Part shown: piece after piece, positions 17,091-25,597 of the stretch
How positions within the stretch are numbered: position 1 is the first letter of the stretch
Layout: every line of letters starts with the position of its first letter
Origin: an uncultured beta proteobacterium
Lineage (GTDB): Bacteria > Pseudomonadota > Gammaproteobacteria > Burkholderiales > SG8-39
Direction: 5' to 3'
Length of the DNA: 42,740 nt
NCBI GenBank assembly: GCA_903928055.1
Contig: CAIYPG010000129.1
Coordinates: 1-42,740, forward strand
The notes under the pieces: generated by a model
Seen by the model: the letters and a program-made list of their open reading frames with translations, nothing else
Told to the model about the DNA's origin: nothing
Databases searched by the model: none
Program-made: the position numbers and the translations under genes

Positions 17091-17987
17091 CTATTGAAAG
17101 TGGTAGACAAACGTCTCTGTCCGGTTGCGCGCCCCGGTCGGGTCCTCATAGGGACGGCCGGTGGGTGCAGTGCCACGCAGCGTGATCTTGTCCATGTGGC
17201 GGAGTTCGTTCCGCCGGTCGTAGTCGCCGACGGCATTGTGGTTCGTGGAGCGCTGGTCCCAGACCACGATGTCGTCCTTCTGCCACACATGCCGGTAGAC
17301 GAATTGCGGCCGCTGGGTGTGCATGCGCAGGTAGTTGAGCAGCGGCTCGCTCTCCTCCAGGGTCATGCCAGCGAGCAATCTCACCTTGTCGCCGATGAAG
17401 AGCAGCTTGCGGCCGGTCTCCGGGTGCGTGGCGATCAGGCGGTGTGCAGTGGTCTTGGCCTTGCGCGAGGCTTCCAGCTTTTCGGGCGATGAATGGTCAA
17501 GTTCGGTTTCCTGCTCCATATGGACGGCCTCGATTCCGTCGAGCATTTTCTTCATGCCCGGGGACAGGGTGTCGTAGGCCAGATGCAGGTTGGCGAACTG
17601 CGTATCGCCGCCCACCTCGGGCAGTTGCATTGCCCGCAGCATGGTGATGATGATGGGCGTCGGCGTGTACGACATGTCCGAGTGCCAGTCCGAGCCATTG
17701 AAGTTGCTCAGCAGCGGCCCGGCCTTTTGCGGCTTGGCGATCAGCGCCTTGATCTCCGGATGCTCCGGCAGGTTGCCCGGCTGGTCCATCCGCACCGGGC
17801 CAAAGCGCGTGCCGAAGGTCACGTACTGCGGCCGGGTGAGCGGCATGCCGCGAAAGAGCAGTATGCAGTGTTCGACCAGCGCCTTGCGAACGGCGGCGAA
17901 GTCCTCGTCACTGAGCGGCTTGGTGATGTCGATGCCGGTGACTTCGGCGCCCATTGCATATGAAATCCTGCGTAGCTTCATGGCCAT
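17091..17987 (-). CDS. TauD/TfdA-family 2-oxoglutarate-dependent dioxygenase
   Basis: Fe(II)/2-oxoglutarate dioxygenase of the taurine/2,4-D type, 298 residues. The iron facial triad is visible as His102-x-Asp104 in WHSDMSY and His250 in DQRSTNHNAVGDY; the 2-oxoglutarate-binding Arg is probably in ELRHMDKITLRG. The N-terminal GAEVTGIDITKPLSDEDFAAV is characteristic. The substrate cannot be fixed: sulfonates, aryloxyacids or other carboxylates are all known for the family. It lies 58 bp downstream of a Bug receptor on the same strand, suggesting the receptor and enzyme share a ligand. A second ATG is at 17981. Confidence 0.92.
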   Translation of the reverse strand: MAMKLRRISYAMGAEVTGIDITKPLSDEDFAAVRKALVEHCILLFRGMPLTRPQYVTFGTRFGPVRMDQPGNLPEHPEIKALIAKPQKAGPLLSNFNGSDWHSDMSYTPTPIIITMLRAMQLPEVGGDTQFANLHLAYDTLSPGMKKMLDGIEAVHMEQETELDHSSPEKLEASRKAKTTAHRLIATHPETGRKLLFIGDKVRLLAGMTLEESEPLLNYLRMHTQRPQFVYRHVWQKDDIVVWDQRSTNHNAVGDYDRRNELRHMDKITLRGTAPTGRPYEDPTGARNRTETFVYHFQ

Positions 17988-18045
17988 TTCGGTTCCTTGT
18001 TTGAAACTGTTCTGAATGCAGAGACGGCAGCGATGGCGGCTGCAA

Positions 18046-19062
18046 TCACTCCTCGCGGATGCCGGCGTCCTTGATCACCTTGCCCAGCACCGCCATGTCG
18101 GAGCGGATCACTGCGGCGAATTCCTCGGGCGTGCTCGCCAGCGCATCGGCGCCTTCGTCGAAAAACTTCTTCTGCACCGCCGGCTGCTTCATGAACTGCA
18201 CCACCTCCTGGTAGAGCCGCCGCACGATGGGCTCGGGCGTCTTCGCCGGGGCGAGCAGGCCGTTGCTCGAGCGTATCTCATAGCCCGGCAACCCGCCGGC
18301 CGCAGCGATGGTGGGAAGCTCGGGAAACAGCGGCGTCGGCTTTGGCGTGCTCACTGCCAGAGCCCGCACTTTTCCGGCCTTGATGAACGGCAGCACGCCG
18401 CCCGATGTGGCGAACATGAGTTGCACCTCGCCGCTGATCAGCCCCAGGTTGGCCGGACCGCCGCCCTTGTAGGGAACCGTGACGATGTCCACGCCGGCCA
18501 TGGATTTGAACAGCTCGCCTGCCAGGTGTGCAGCCCCGCCGATGTTGGAGGCAGCGTAGTTGAGTTTGCCCGGGTTGGCTTTGAGCAGCGCAATCAGTTC
18601 CTTCACCGAATTGGCCTTCACCGAAGGATGAACCACGAGCACGTTGGGCGCAGTCGTGGCCAGGGTGACCGGCGCGAAGTCTTTTACCGGATCGTAGGAA
18701 AGATTGTCGCGCAGAAACGGCGCGAGCCACATGCCGCTGCTGGCGTAGAGCAGCGTATAGCCATCGGCCGGCGCCTTGGCGACCAGGTCGGCCGGAACCG
18801 TCCCGCCACCGCGGTTGTCGATGATGATCTGTTGTCCGAGCGAGCCGGTGATGCCGTTGGCAATGATGCGCGCACCGATGTCGGCGGCACCAGCCGCCGC
18901 ACCTGCCACGATGCGTACCGGCTTGACGGGATAGGTCTGCGCGCCGGCAATGCCTGCGGCAAACAGCATGGCAGCGGTGACACTGCGCAGTGCCACCGGC
19001 TTCAGGCCGGACTGGCATTTTACAGAAATACTCATGATCATATTCTTCACATTAAATCTCAT
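18046..19062 (-). CDS. Bug/TctC-family extracytoplasmic solute receptor (copy 2)
   Basis: The 338-residue product has a signal peptide ending at GIAGAQ, then YPVKPVRIVAGAAAGAADIGARI, LGQQIIIDNRGGG, PADGYTLLYASSG, VPYKGGGPA and ELPTIAAAGGLPGYE. Start uncertain: ATG 19062 gives the longest form but lacks a ribosome site; ATG 19035 (MSISVK) gives a more normal signal peptide. Upstream is a short AT-rich gap (19063-19102) after the solute-binding-like gene; tauD follows. Probably one leftward operon. Confidence 0.91.
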   Translation of the reverse strand: MRFNVKNMIMSISVKCQSGLKPVALRSVTAAMLFAAGIAGAQTYPVKPVRIVAGAAAGAADIGARIIANGITGSLGQQIIIDNRGGGTVPADLVAKAPADGYTLLYASSGMWLAPFLRDNLSYDPVKDFAPVTLATTAPNVLVVHPSVKANSVKELIALLKANPGKLNYAASNIGGAAHLAGELFKSMAGVDIVTVPYKGGGPANLGLISGEVQLMFATSGGVLPFIKAGKVRALAVSTPKPTPLFPELPTIAAAGGLPGYEIRSSNGLLAPAKTPEPIVRRLYQEVVQFMKQPAVQKKFFDEGADALASTPEEFAAVIRSDMAVLGKVIKDAGIREE

Positions 19063-19102
19063 GGATAAACAATATAAAACATAAAACTGATATTAATTTT
19101 AA

Positions 19103-19831
19103 TTACACAAGCGGCGCCACCGACAAACCCTTGACCTGATGCTGAGCGATGAAGCGGGCCACCAGTCCGGTGCGCTTGGCCTCTTCGACAAATTCCGAGA
19201 GGAACTTCGCGCCGGCCGCGTTGCCTTTGGCAGTGCCCACCGCCTGCTGCACCGTGGCGAAGTTGCCTTCGAGGATGCGTGCGCCGGGCAGCTTGATGAC
19301 GTCTTTCAGCAGCGCCGGGCGCAACGCTGCATACGCCTCCAGCTTGTCGCGCACGAACAGCTCCCAGGCGGTGATCTCCGCCGTCGAGCGCAGCACCGTG
19401 GCATGTTTGATGTTGCGATCCAGCCAGAGGTCATAGGCACCGCCGGCGTTCACCGCAATGCGCACACCGGGCCGGTCCACTTCCGCAACGCTGGAGATTG
19501 TCGAACCGGGCGGCACCAGATACGTCGCCTCGATCTCGGCATAGGCCGCGGTAAAGGTGACCTTTTCGGCACGCTGCGGCTCGGCACCGATATTGCCGAT
19601 GTCCCACTTGCCGGTGCCCGCATCGTCGGCGAGCTGGTTGGGCCTGGCGTAGGGAACGTACTTCACCGGCACGCCCAGCCTCTCGGCAATCGCCGCCGCC
19701 ATGCTGGGCGAGACGCCGGTCGGATCGCCGTTGGCCGCGCGGCCGGTAACAAGCAATTTGTTGCTCATGTTGATGGCGGCGCGCAGCACGCCGGTTGGAG
19801 CGAGTTCCGTGATGATTTCGTCGTATGACAT
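19103..19831 (-). CDS. Family 3 solute-binding-like protein without signal peptide
   Basis: The 242 residues match the SBP_bac_3 fold (amino-acid ABC transporter receptors and related dehydratases): GVLRAAINMSNKLLV, GVSPSMAAAIAERLGVPVKYV, KWDIGNIGAEPQRAEKVTFT, YLVPPGSTISSVAEVD and GVRIAVNAGGAYDLWLDR. No signal peptide is present. AAGGAGAG sits just before the ATG, and a TGA lies in frame about 60 bp upstream with no start between that would add a leader. So it is predicted cytoplasmic unless exported another way. No ABC permease or ATPase is nearby. A role as an enzyme or intracellular sensor is possible but unproven. Confidence 0.85.
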   Translation of the reverse strand: MSYDEIITELAPTGVLRAAINMSNKLLVTGRAANGDPTGVSPSMAAAIAERLGVPVKYVPYARPNQLADDAGTGKWDIGNIGAEPQRAEKVTFTAAYAEIEATYLVPPGSTISSVAEVDRPGVRIAVNAGGAYDLWLDRNIKHATVLRSTAEITAWELFVRDKLEAYAALRPALLKDVIKLPGARILEGNFATVQQAVGTAKGNAAGAKFLSEFVEEAKRTGLVARFIAQHQVKGLSVAPLV

Positions 19832-19882
19832 GGTGCTCTCCTTTGCGGCAGATTGGAGAATCTGCTCTCTCGCCGCTTCTGC

Positions 19883-19940
19883 AACTCACCTCAAAAATCT
19901 CCCCCACCCCAACCCCTCTCCCCGAGGGAGAGGGGCTTTT
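19883..19940. repeat. Half-copy of the CTCAAAA / CCCCTCTCC repeat, with hairpin
   Basis: Starts AACTCACCTCAAAAATC, followed by CCCACCCCAACCCCTCTCC and the hairpin CCCCTCTCC-CCGA-GGGAGAGGGG and a T-run. It closely matches the right half of the element at 28211-28429 read on the minus strand. The T-run abuts the stop of Bug copy 3. It may serve as a terminator in the plus direction. Confidence 0.7.
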
Positions 19941-19942
19941 TT

Positions 19943-20935
19943 CTAGTTGGCCGAAAGTTCGATGCCGGTATCGGCCGCCAGTTTTTTCCAGCGCTCGGTT
20001 TCCGCAAGGTAATGCCGCTTGAACTCGGCCGGAGTGCTGGCAAGCAGCGTGTACTCATCGCCGAACTTGCTCTGCAAATCGGGCTCCTTGATGAGCCGCG
20101 CAAGGGTGCCCTGAACCTTGTTGACGATGGGAGCAGGCGTACCGGCCGGAGTGATCAGACCCAGCCAGCTTGAGTACTCCCAGTTGATGCCCTGCTCGAT
20201 CGCGGTCGGCAGGTCAGGCAGGGCCGGATTGCGCTCGCGTGCGGAAAGGGCAATGGCGCGCAGCTTGCCTGCCTTGAGCATGGGCACGGCCAGACCGAAG
20301 GTGACGGGGACAATGTGCGCGCGGCCGGCCATCAGGTCGGGATAGGTCGCGCCCACTGATTTGTAATGCACGTAGGTCACCTGCGTGCCGGTGGCAAGTT
20401 CAAGCATGAGGCCCTGCAGGTGCTGTGTTCCACCCGCACCGCCCGTGCCGAAATTGACGGCCCCCGGATTGGCCCTGGCGTAGGCGACATACTCTTTCAG
20501 GTTCTTTGCCGGGAAGTTGTTGGTCACGCACAGGATGGAGTAACGCTTGTTCAGCAGCGAGACCGGATCGAAATCCTTGACCGGGTCATATCCGCCGTCC
20601 TTGACGATGAGCGGCAGCGTGGCATAGGTCGAGGACACCCAGACGTAGGTATAGCCGTCGGGCTTTTGCCGCGCCGCGTAGGTCATGCCCACGGCCATGG
20701 TGCCGCCAGGCTTGTAGTCCATGACAAAGGGCTGGCCAAGGCTGGCGGAAAGCGCATTGGAAAAAACCCGGCCCTCGACATCGGCAGCACCACCGGGCGC
20801 GAACGGCGTGACCATGGTCACGGGGCGCGATGGGAAGCCAGGGGCAGGGTCGCCTTTGCCCTGTGCCAGCGCAGTGCCGGCTGCCACGGCCATGATGCAC
20901 ATTGCAGCGCCTTGGATCAGTACATTCCCGCTCAT
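19943..20935 (-). CDS. Bug/TctC-family extracytoplasmic solute receptor (copy 3)
   Basis: The 330-residue product (start ATG 20935, with GGAGAGGG upstream) has a signal peptide ending near GTALAQ, then FPSRPVTMVTPFAPGGAADVE, LGQPFVMDYKPGG, YAARQKPDGYTYVWVSS, YAYARANPGAVNFGTGGAGG-like block and LPDLPTAIEQGINWEY. A longer reading from 20977 adds 14 charged residues and is less likely. It belongs to the PFAPGG...DYKPGG subgroup, like copy 5, which differs from copies 2, 4 and 6. Confidence 0.91.
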   Translation of the reverse strand: MSGNVLIQGAAMCIMAVAAGTALAQGKGDPAPGFPSRPVTMVTPFAPGGAADVEGRVFSNALSASLGQPFVMDYKPGGTMAVGMTYAARQKPDGYTYVWVSSTYATLPLIVKDGGYDPVKDFDPVSLLNKRYSILCVTNNFPAKNLKEYVAYARANPGAVNFGTGGAGGTQHLQGLMLELATGTQVTYVHYKSVGATYPDLMAGRAHIVPVTFGLAVPMLKAGKLRAIALSARERNPALPDLPTAIEQGINWEYSSWLGLITPAGTPAPIVNKVQGTLARLIKEPDLQSKFGDEYTLLASTPAEFKRHYLAETERWKKLAADTGIELSAN

Positions 20936-21133
20936 CGATGCCCTCTCCTTTTCGGGCTGATTTTCCTTGTGGGTCACCAGCGTCCTGCCCGGTCTGTCGC
21001 CAGGTCCTTGCCGATGACGTCAATGAGATTAACTCTTGTTCAACGCAAATTCCAAATCTTTTTAGGCATGCTGGTATGTCCTCAGGTAATGACATGCAGC
21101 CAGTTCGGGAAAGCTGGTTTCGAGATCAAAAAA

Positions 21134-21331
21134 ATGAATATCCCGCAACTTCGCCTTGTCTGTGAATCGTCACGCAGGGAATGCCTGTTTCCGCTGCGGC
21201 GCAGGCGTTGCACACCTCACGCCCGGAATCAGCAGGCAGATCCAGGAACTGGAAAAAGAGCTTGGGGTCGGTGTTTTGTGAAACAGCGAAACCGGATCGC
21301 CGACCTCACCGAACCCGGGAAGGCAACACGT
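21134..21331 (+). pseudogene. Decayed N-terminal fragment of a CysB-like LysR regulator
   Basis: The helix-turn-helix domain of a CysB/Cbl-type LysR protein can be followed across three reading frames: MNIPQLRLVCES (from 21134), then VSAAAQALHTSRP, then PGISRQIQELEKELGVGV ending at a TGA, then FVKQRNRIADLTEPGKA. Together these match the family's first about 65 residues in order, but need about three frameshifts. The sensor domain is missing; the sequence runs into the 3' end of the MmgE/PrpD gene. An intact version would have been divergent from Bug copy 3 and a plausible regulator of the cluster. Confidence 0.8.
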
Positions 21332-21344
21332 GCCGCCCCGATTC

Positions 21345-22709
21345 TCAATGCGGGCTGCCGCGCACGATATCCATGATCTCGCGCACATCAGCCAGGTTCT
21401 CAAGGCCCTCAACCAGCTCAAGTACCCGGTCTGATGCCTTGTCACTGAGGACGCGCCGGGTGCAGGAATGGAACTTCTGCAGCCGCTGTTCGCGCGTCAG
21501 GGGATTGCCCGGCCAGCCCAGCAGCTTGTCGACCCGCTTGAAGAGATGCGTGCCGTCCTTGAGCCAGACGTTGATATCGACGTGCATGGTTATCTTGTCA
21601 AACGGAATGTTCTCATCCACCGTGAATTTGACTTTCGGCAGCAGTGCCTTGACGTCAGGTGCATTGAGCCGCTCGCTGGTAAAGGATTCAACCGTCACCT
21701 CACCATCCAGCAATGCGATCAGGGTCGTATATTGCACGCTGAATTTTCCGTCCAGGCCGCTGCGTGGCTGCGGCCGGTTGACGTATTCGAAAGGCGGAAA
21801 CACGATCTCCACATGATCGATCTGCTCGGGCCTGAGATTGTTTTCCTTGCGCAGCCGCAGCGCGCCATCGATAGGACGCTGGGTAAAGCCGTTGGAAGGG
21901 AATGGCTTGAAGCCTATGCCCGGATCGAGCATGCGCAGCGGAGCTGCAAACCCCTGCGACAGCAGTTCCGGCCTGGAGTTTCCCGGCATGAAGGTGTCAA
22001 AAAAGCCCTTCGGTCCGAACACATCGGCGCTGGCAGTCCAGCCCATGCTGGCCAGCACGCCGCACTCCACCCCCATGCGTGCGCCATGCCCTGAATGCGA
22101 CGACTTGGTCATGGTGCCGGTATTGATCGACAGGCTGCAGGCGCGCGAACCGGCCAGACCGAACGCCATCAATGTCTGCTGGCGATTGAGATCCAGCGAC
22201 TTCGCCGCTGCTGCAGTGGCGCCGAACATGCCCACGGTACTGGGCTTGTGAAAGCCGACGCCAGTGACCAGGCCGGTGGCGGCGATCCTGAAACGCGCCT
22301 GAACTTCGAATGCGGTGGCCAGGGCTTCAATGACCTTCTGGCCGCTCATGCCGTTATCTTCGGCGATGGCCAGTATTGCCGGCAGTGTCGGCGACATCGG
22401 ATGGTTGGTCGGGTAGGAAGTGTTGTCGAAATCAAGCGCATGCGCCATCGTGCCATTGGCAAAGGCCGCATTTTCCATCGTGGTCTTGAACCCGCCGGTA
22501 ATCACGCTGGACCTCGGCGTGCCTCCCAGTTGCCTGACGTAGGCGGTGACCAGGCGGCCCACACCCTCCGGTTCAGTGGAGCCGGCATGGATGACCGCCA
22601 GACCATCAAGCACAACCTGCTTGCACAGTTCAATTGCCTCGGCAGGCAGGGTCTCGTACCTGACTGCAAGCAGGTTGTCGATGAATTCCCCGGTAACGGT
22701 CGTGGCCAT
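21345..22709 (-). CDS. MmgE/PrpD family protein (copy 1)
   Basis: A member of the 2-methylcitrate dehydratase/cis-aconitate decarboxylase fold, 454 residues and full length. It keeps the family's active-site blocks: Asp93, Thr97 and His103 in ALDFDNTSYPTNHP, His154 in VGFHKPSTVGMFG and Lys202 in TMTKSSHSGHGARMG. This is the most canonical of the three copies here. Reactions of most family members are unknown; dehydration or decarboxylation of a carboxylate is the best inference. A Bug receptor (copy 4) starts divergently across a 538-bp gap holding a MITE-like element. Confidence 0.92.
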   Translation of the reverse strand: MATTVTGEFIDNLLAVRYETLPAEAIELCKQVVLDGLAVIHAGSTEPEGVGRLVTAYVRQLGGTPRSSVITGGFKTTMENAAFANGTMAHALDFDNTSYPTNHPMSPTLPAILAIAEDNGMSGQKVIEALATAFEVQARFRIAATGLVTGVGFHKPSTVGMFGATAAAAKSLDLNRQQTLMAFGLAGSRACSLSINTGTMTKSSHSGHGARMGVECGVLASMGWTASADVFGPKGFFDTFMPGNSRPELLSQGFAAPLRMLDPGIGFKPFPSNGFTQRPIDGALRLRKENNLRPEQIDHVEIVFPPFEYVNRPQPRSGLDGKFSVQYTTLIALLDGEVTVESFTSERLNAPDVKALLPKVKFTVDENIPFDKITMHVDINVWLKDGTHLFKRVDKLLGWPGNPLTREQRLQKFHSCTRRVLSDKASDRVLELVEGLENLADVREIMDIVRGSPH

Positions 22710-22859
22710 GTATGTCCTTTTTCATTCTGCACAAAATGCACAATAGGCAATAGGGATGAGTCGATCGGCGGTGGATGCTGCTGCATCCCGGCCGCCACCG
22801 GTGCTGCGCTGCGTACACAAACAGTCTGTATTGGCGGGCGACCGGGCCCGGAGAGATAT

Positions 22860-23130
22860 TAGAACCTATCTCAAAAATATCCACATGATGCGTTTTGACC
22901 CAAAGCGGATGGATGCAAGGCGCGAGGCCGCAGCCATGGTGGTTCCATGGCGAGCGCCAGGCAACGCCGCAGACGCCGCTTTGGGTCAAAACCCGGAGGG
23001 ACGGGGCCATTTGGTTCCATGGCGTCGTTGCTTGTCGCTAACAGGCACCCGGCCTGCTTCGCTCCGCACGCCTAGCCCTGAAACCAAATGGCCCGCGTCG
23101 CACATGCGGCTATTTTTGAGATAGGTTCTA
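22860..23130. mobile_element. MITE-like element with perfect 20-bp terminal inverted repeats
   Basis: The ends TAGAACCTATCTCAAAAATA (22860-22879) and its exact inverse (23111-23130) bound a 271-bp unit without a credible gene. Inside are two more perfect inverted repeats: 16 bp at 22893-22908 with 22976-22991 (TTTTGACCCAAAGCGG), and 13 bp at 23004-23016 with 23082-23094 (GGGCCATTTGGTT). The unit can therefore fold as a long stem carrying two hairpins. No clear target-site duplication is seen. Ends of the same type occur near 19883 and 28211-28429. Confidence 0.85.
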
Positions 23131-23247
23131 TTGTTAGAGACTCGGTTATATTCGCAGTCTAAGAGCAACTGATTTCGCAGTGCAAGCCCGGGGTCTTCGA
23201 CCGTGCAGAACGAGCAGCTCCGCCCGCTTCAATTTCGGAGGGAAATC

Positions 23248-24204
23248 ATGAACACAACAAAAAAACTGACGATACTGTCAGGCGCCTTGTTCTTCGGATG
23301 GCTCGGTGCACAGCAGGCTGGTGCCCAGACTTACCCAGGCAAGCCCGTTCGGATCATCACTGCCGAGGCCGCCGGGGGCAACGATTTCTTCGCCCGCGTT
23401 CTCGCCCAGGGCCTTGATGCGACCATGGGGCAACGATTCATCGTCGAAAACAGAGGGGGCGCCGGCGGCACCATTGCCGCCAACGTCGTGCGCACCGCCG
23501 CACCGGACGGATACACCCTGCTCTTTTATGGCAGCGCCTTTTACAGAACCCCGATACTGCAGAATGACATGCGCTGGAATCCGGTCACGGATTTTGCGCC
23601 CATCACGCTGGCCACCAGAGCCCCGGATGTACTGATCGTCAATTCCGCCCTTCCGGTCCAATCGGTCAAGGATTTGCTCGCCCTGGCGAAAGCCAGACCC
23701 GGCCAGCTCAATTACGGATTCACCTCGGTGAATACCAACGGCAAATTGTTTGAGTACATGACCGGCGCAAAAGTCGTCGGCGTTTCGTACAAGGGAACCG
23801 GTCCGGCCTATGTCGACCTCATATCCGGGGCAATCCAGTACATGTTCACCAACATGGCTTCCGCAACGGCCCAGGTGAAGTCAGGAAGGGTAAGGCTGAT
23901 TGCCATTGCAACCATGGCGCCATCACCACTGCTTCCGGACGTGCCCACTGTGGACGCCGCAGTTCCCGGATATGAGTCGGGGATCATTTACGGTTTCTTC
24001 GGGCCGGTGAAAACATCGCCGGCGATTGTGGCCCAGCTCAACAAGGCGGTCGTTGAGACGTTGCGCATCCCGGGCATCAGGAAGCAGATCCTGGACTCCG
24101 GCGCAGAACCGGTGGGCAGCACGCCCGAGGAGTTTGCCAGGGTCATCGAGAAAGAAATGGCCGAACTGACCAGGCTGGTCAAAGAAACCGACATGAAACT
24201 CTAG
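23248..24204 (+). CDS. Bug/TctC-family extracytoplasmic solute receptor (copy 4)
   Basis: The 318-residue product (ATG 23248, preceded by GGAGGGA) has a signal peptide ending at QQAGAQ, then YPGKPVRIITAEAAGGNDFFAR, MGQRFIVENRGGAGG, APDGYTLLFYGSAF, VSYKGTGPAYVDL and LLPDVPTVDAAVPGYE. It is the only receptor in this stretch on the plus strand and faces away from MmgE/PrpD copy 1. It converges on the D-2-hydroxyacid dehydrogenase. Confidence 0.92.
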   Translation: MNTTKKLTILSGALFFGWLGAQQAGAQTYPGKPVRIITAEAAGGNDFFARVLAQGLDATMGQRFIVENRGGAGGTIAANVVRTAAPDGYTLLFYGSAFYRTPILQNDMRWNPVTDFAPITLATRAPDVLIVNSALPVQSVKDLLALAKARPGQLNYGFTSVNTNGKLFEYMTGAKVVGVSYKGTGPAYVDLISGAIQYMFTNMASATAQVKSGRVRLIAIATMAPSPLLPDVPTVDAAVPGYESGIIYGFFGPVKTSPAIVAQLNKAVVETLRIPGIRKQILDSGAEPVGSTPEEFARVIEKEMAELTRLVKETDMKL

Positions 24205-24315
24205 GATGTTCCCGGAAGGCCCCCGCGCAAGGTGCGAATATCTCAATACCTCGCGCGAGGCAAACGAAGCCTGAAGGTGGGTGGTGAATTCAGGCCGGGG
24301 CTCGCGATCCGCGTT

Positions 24316-25296
24316 TCATGACACCTGCTTCAGCGCTTCCGGGTTCAGCACATTGACCGGAGCCCCCGCAGCATAGGCCAGCAGGTTGTCGATCGCCTTG
24401 TTATAGAAATTCTCGAGTGTGCTTTCGGTGGCATAGCCCAGATGCGGTGTGCAGATCACGTTCGGCAGCTTGAGCAGCGGATGCTCGACGTCCACCACCG
24501 GCTCGGCATCGTAGACATCGATGGCGGCACGTCCGGGGCGGCCCTTCTTCAGCGCCTCCACCAGGGCGCCCGTCTCCACCAGCCCGTCGCGGCTGGTGTT
24601 CACGAAAACCGCGGTCGGCTTCATGCAGGCGAGATCCGCGGCCGTGATGATGCCGCGCGTCTCTTCTTCGTAGTAGATGTGCAGGGACAGGACATCGGCG
24701 CTTTCGAAAAACTCGCGGCGCGTTGCCGGCATCTCATAACCGGCCGCGACGATCCTGGCGCGCGATTCCTCACGCCCCCAGCAGATCACTCTCATCTCGA
24801 ACGCCTTGCCCACGCGCGCGACGATGGACCCGATGCCGCCCATTCCGTAAATGGCCAGCGTGCGGCCGCGCAGACCCGTTCCCGCCGTGGATTGCCATCC
24901 ACCGCGTTTCATGTTTTCCACTTCATGCGGTATGTGACGGAGGCTGGCCATGATCAGGCCCCAGGTCAGCTCGGCAGTCGTGACCCCGACGCCCTTGTTG
25001 CTGTGGGAGGCGATGATGATGCCTTTCTCCGCGCACGCCGCAAAATCGATGTGGTCGCGATGGCTGCCGGTCTGGGCGATCATCCTGATCGTGGACAGCC
25101 TTTCCACCAGCTCGCGCCGCAAATGGGAACGCTCCTGCGTGAAGATAGCCGCCTCCGCACCGTGCAGGCGTTCGGCGAGCTTCTGCGGATCCTTCTCGGT
25201 ATCGTGATAAACAACCACCTCGTGGTCCGCGAGGCGGGCATGGCATTTCAGGTTGCGGAAGGTCCTGCTCCAGTCATCCAGAACGACGATTCTCAT
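24316..25296 (-). CDS. D-2-hydroxyacid dehydrogenase (NAD-dependent)
   Basis: Reduces 2-oxoacids to D-2-hydroxyacids or the reverse. The 326 residues show the nucleotide-binding GMGGIG (151-156) and the catalytic triad Arg236 in NTSRDGLVE, Glu265 in YDAEPV, and His285 in TPHLGYAT. The N-terminal substrate domain is about 1-100. The substrate (glycerate, hydroxypyruvate, lactate or a larger acid) cannot be told. It is the last gene of the leftward run from the CoA-transferase, after a 301-bp gap filled by repeats, so co-transcription is uncertain. Confidence 0.93.
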   Translation of the reverse strand: MRIVVLDDWSRTFRNLKCHARLADHEVVVYHDTEKDPQKLAERLHGAEAAIFTQERSHLRRELVERLSTIRMIAQTGSHRDHIDFAACAEKGIIIASHSNKGVGVTTAELTWGLIMASLRHIPHEVENMKRGGWQSTAGTGLRGRTLAIYGMGGIGSIVARVGKAFEMRVICWGREESRARIVAAGYEMPATRREFFESADVLSLHIYYEEETRGIITAADLACMKPTAVFVNTSRDGLVETGALVEALKKGRPGRAAIDVYDAEPVVDVEHPLLKLPNVICTPHLGYATESTLENFYNKAIDNLLAYAAGAPVNVLNPEALKQVS

Positions 25297-25363
25297 TGCA
25301 TCTCCGGTTGCATGTTGGGACTTGCAGCGCTATTGCCTGCGCGACACTGCGGTACATCAAAAA

Positions 25364-25551
25364 ATTCACCCTCATCCCCGGCCCTTCTCCCCGAGGGAGA
25401 AGGGAGAAAAGCCCCTCTCCCTCGGGGGTGAGACGGGGAATTCGGGCCGCATGCGGTCCGGGAATTCGGGCCGCATGCGGCCCGCCTGTCGAACGGCATG
25501 CCGATGCATCGGCATGTGCGCCCTGCAAGGGAGGGGTTGGGGTGAGGGAAA
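25364..25551. repeat. Composite palindromic repeat element
   Basis: The unit begins TCACCCTCATCCCCGGCCCT and ends GAGGGGTTGGGGTGAGGGA, so its ends are imperfect inverted repeats. Inside are CTTCTCCCCGAGGGAGAAG, a 24-bp tandem duplication (25437-25460 and 25461-25484) each containing the palindrome GGGCCGCATGCGG-, and a perfect 20-bp palindrome CATGCCGATGCATCGGCATG (25497-25516). A related copy with the inner part inverted lies at 28252-28408. It fills the 25297-25597 gap, where no gene is seen. Confidence 0.8.
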
Positions 25552-25597
25552 CTCAGACCGAAAACTCAGACATTATTTTTGCGTTCACTTCTGCTCA

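Noticed and set aside
17041..17110. A small plus-strand gene with a hydrophobic start at 16970
   Set aside because: No ribosome site or family similarity; it runs into the antisense of the TauD gene.
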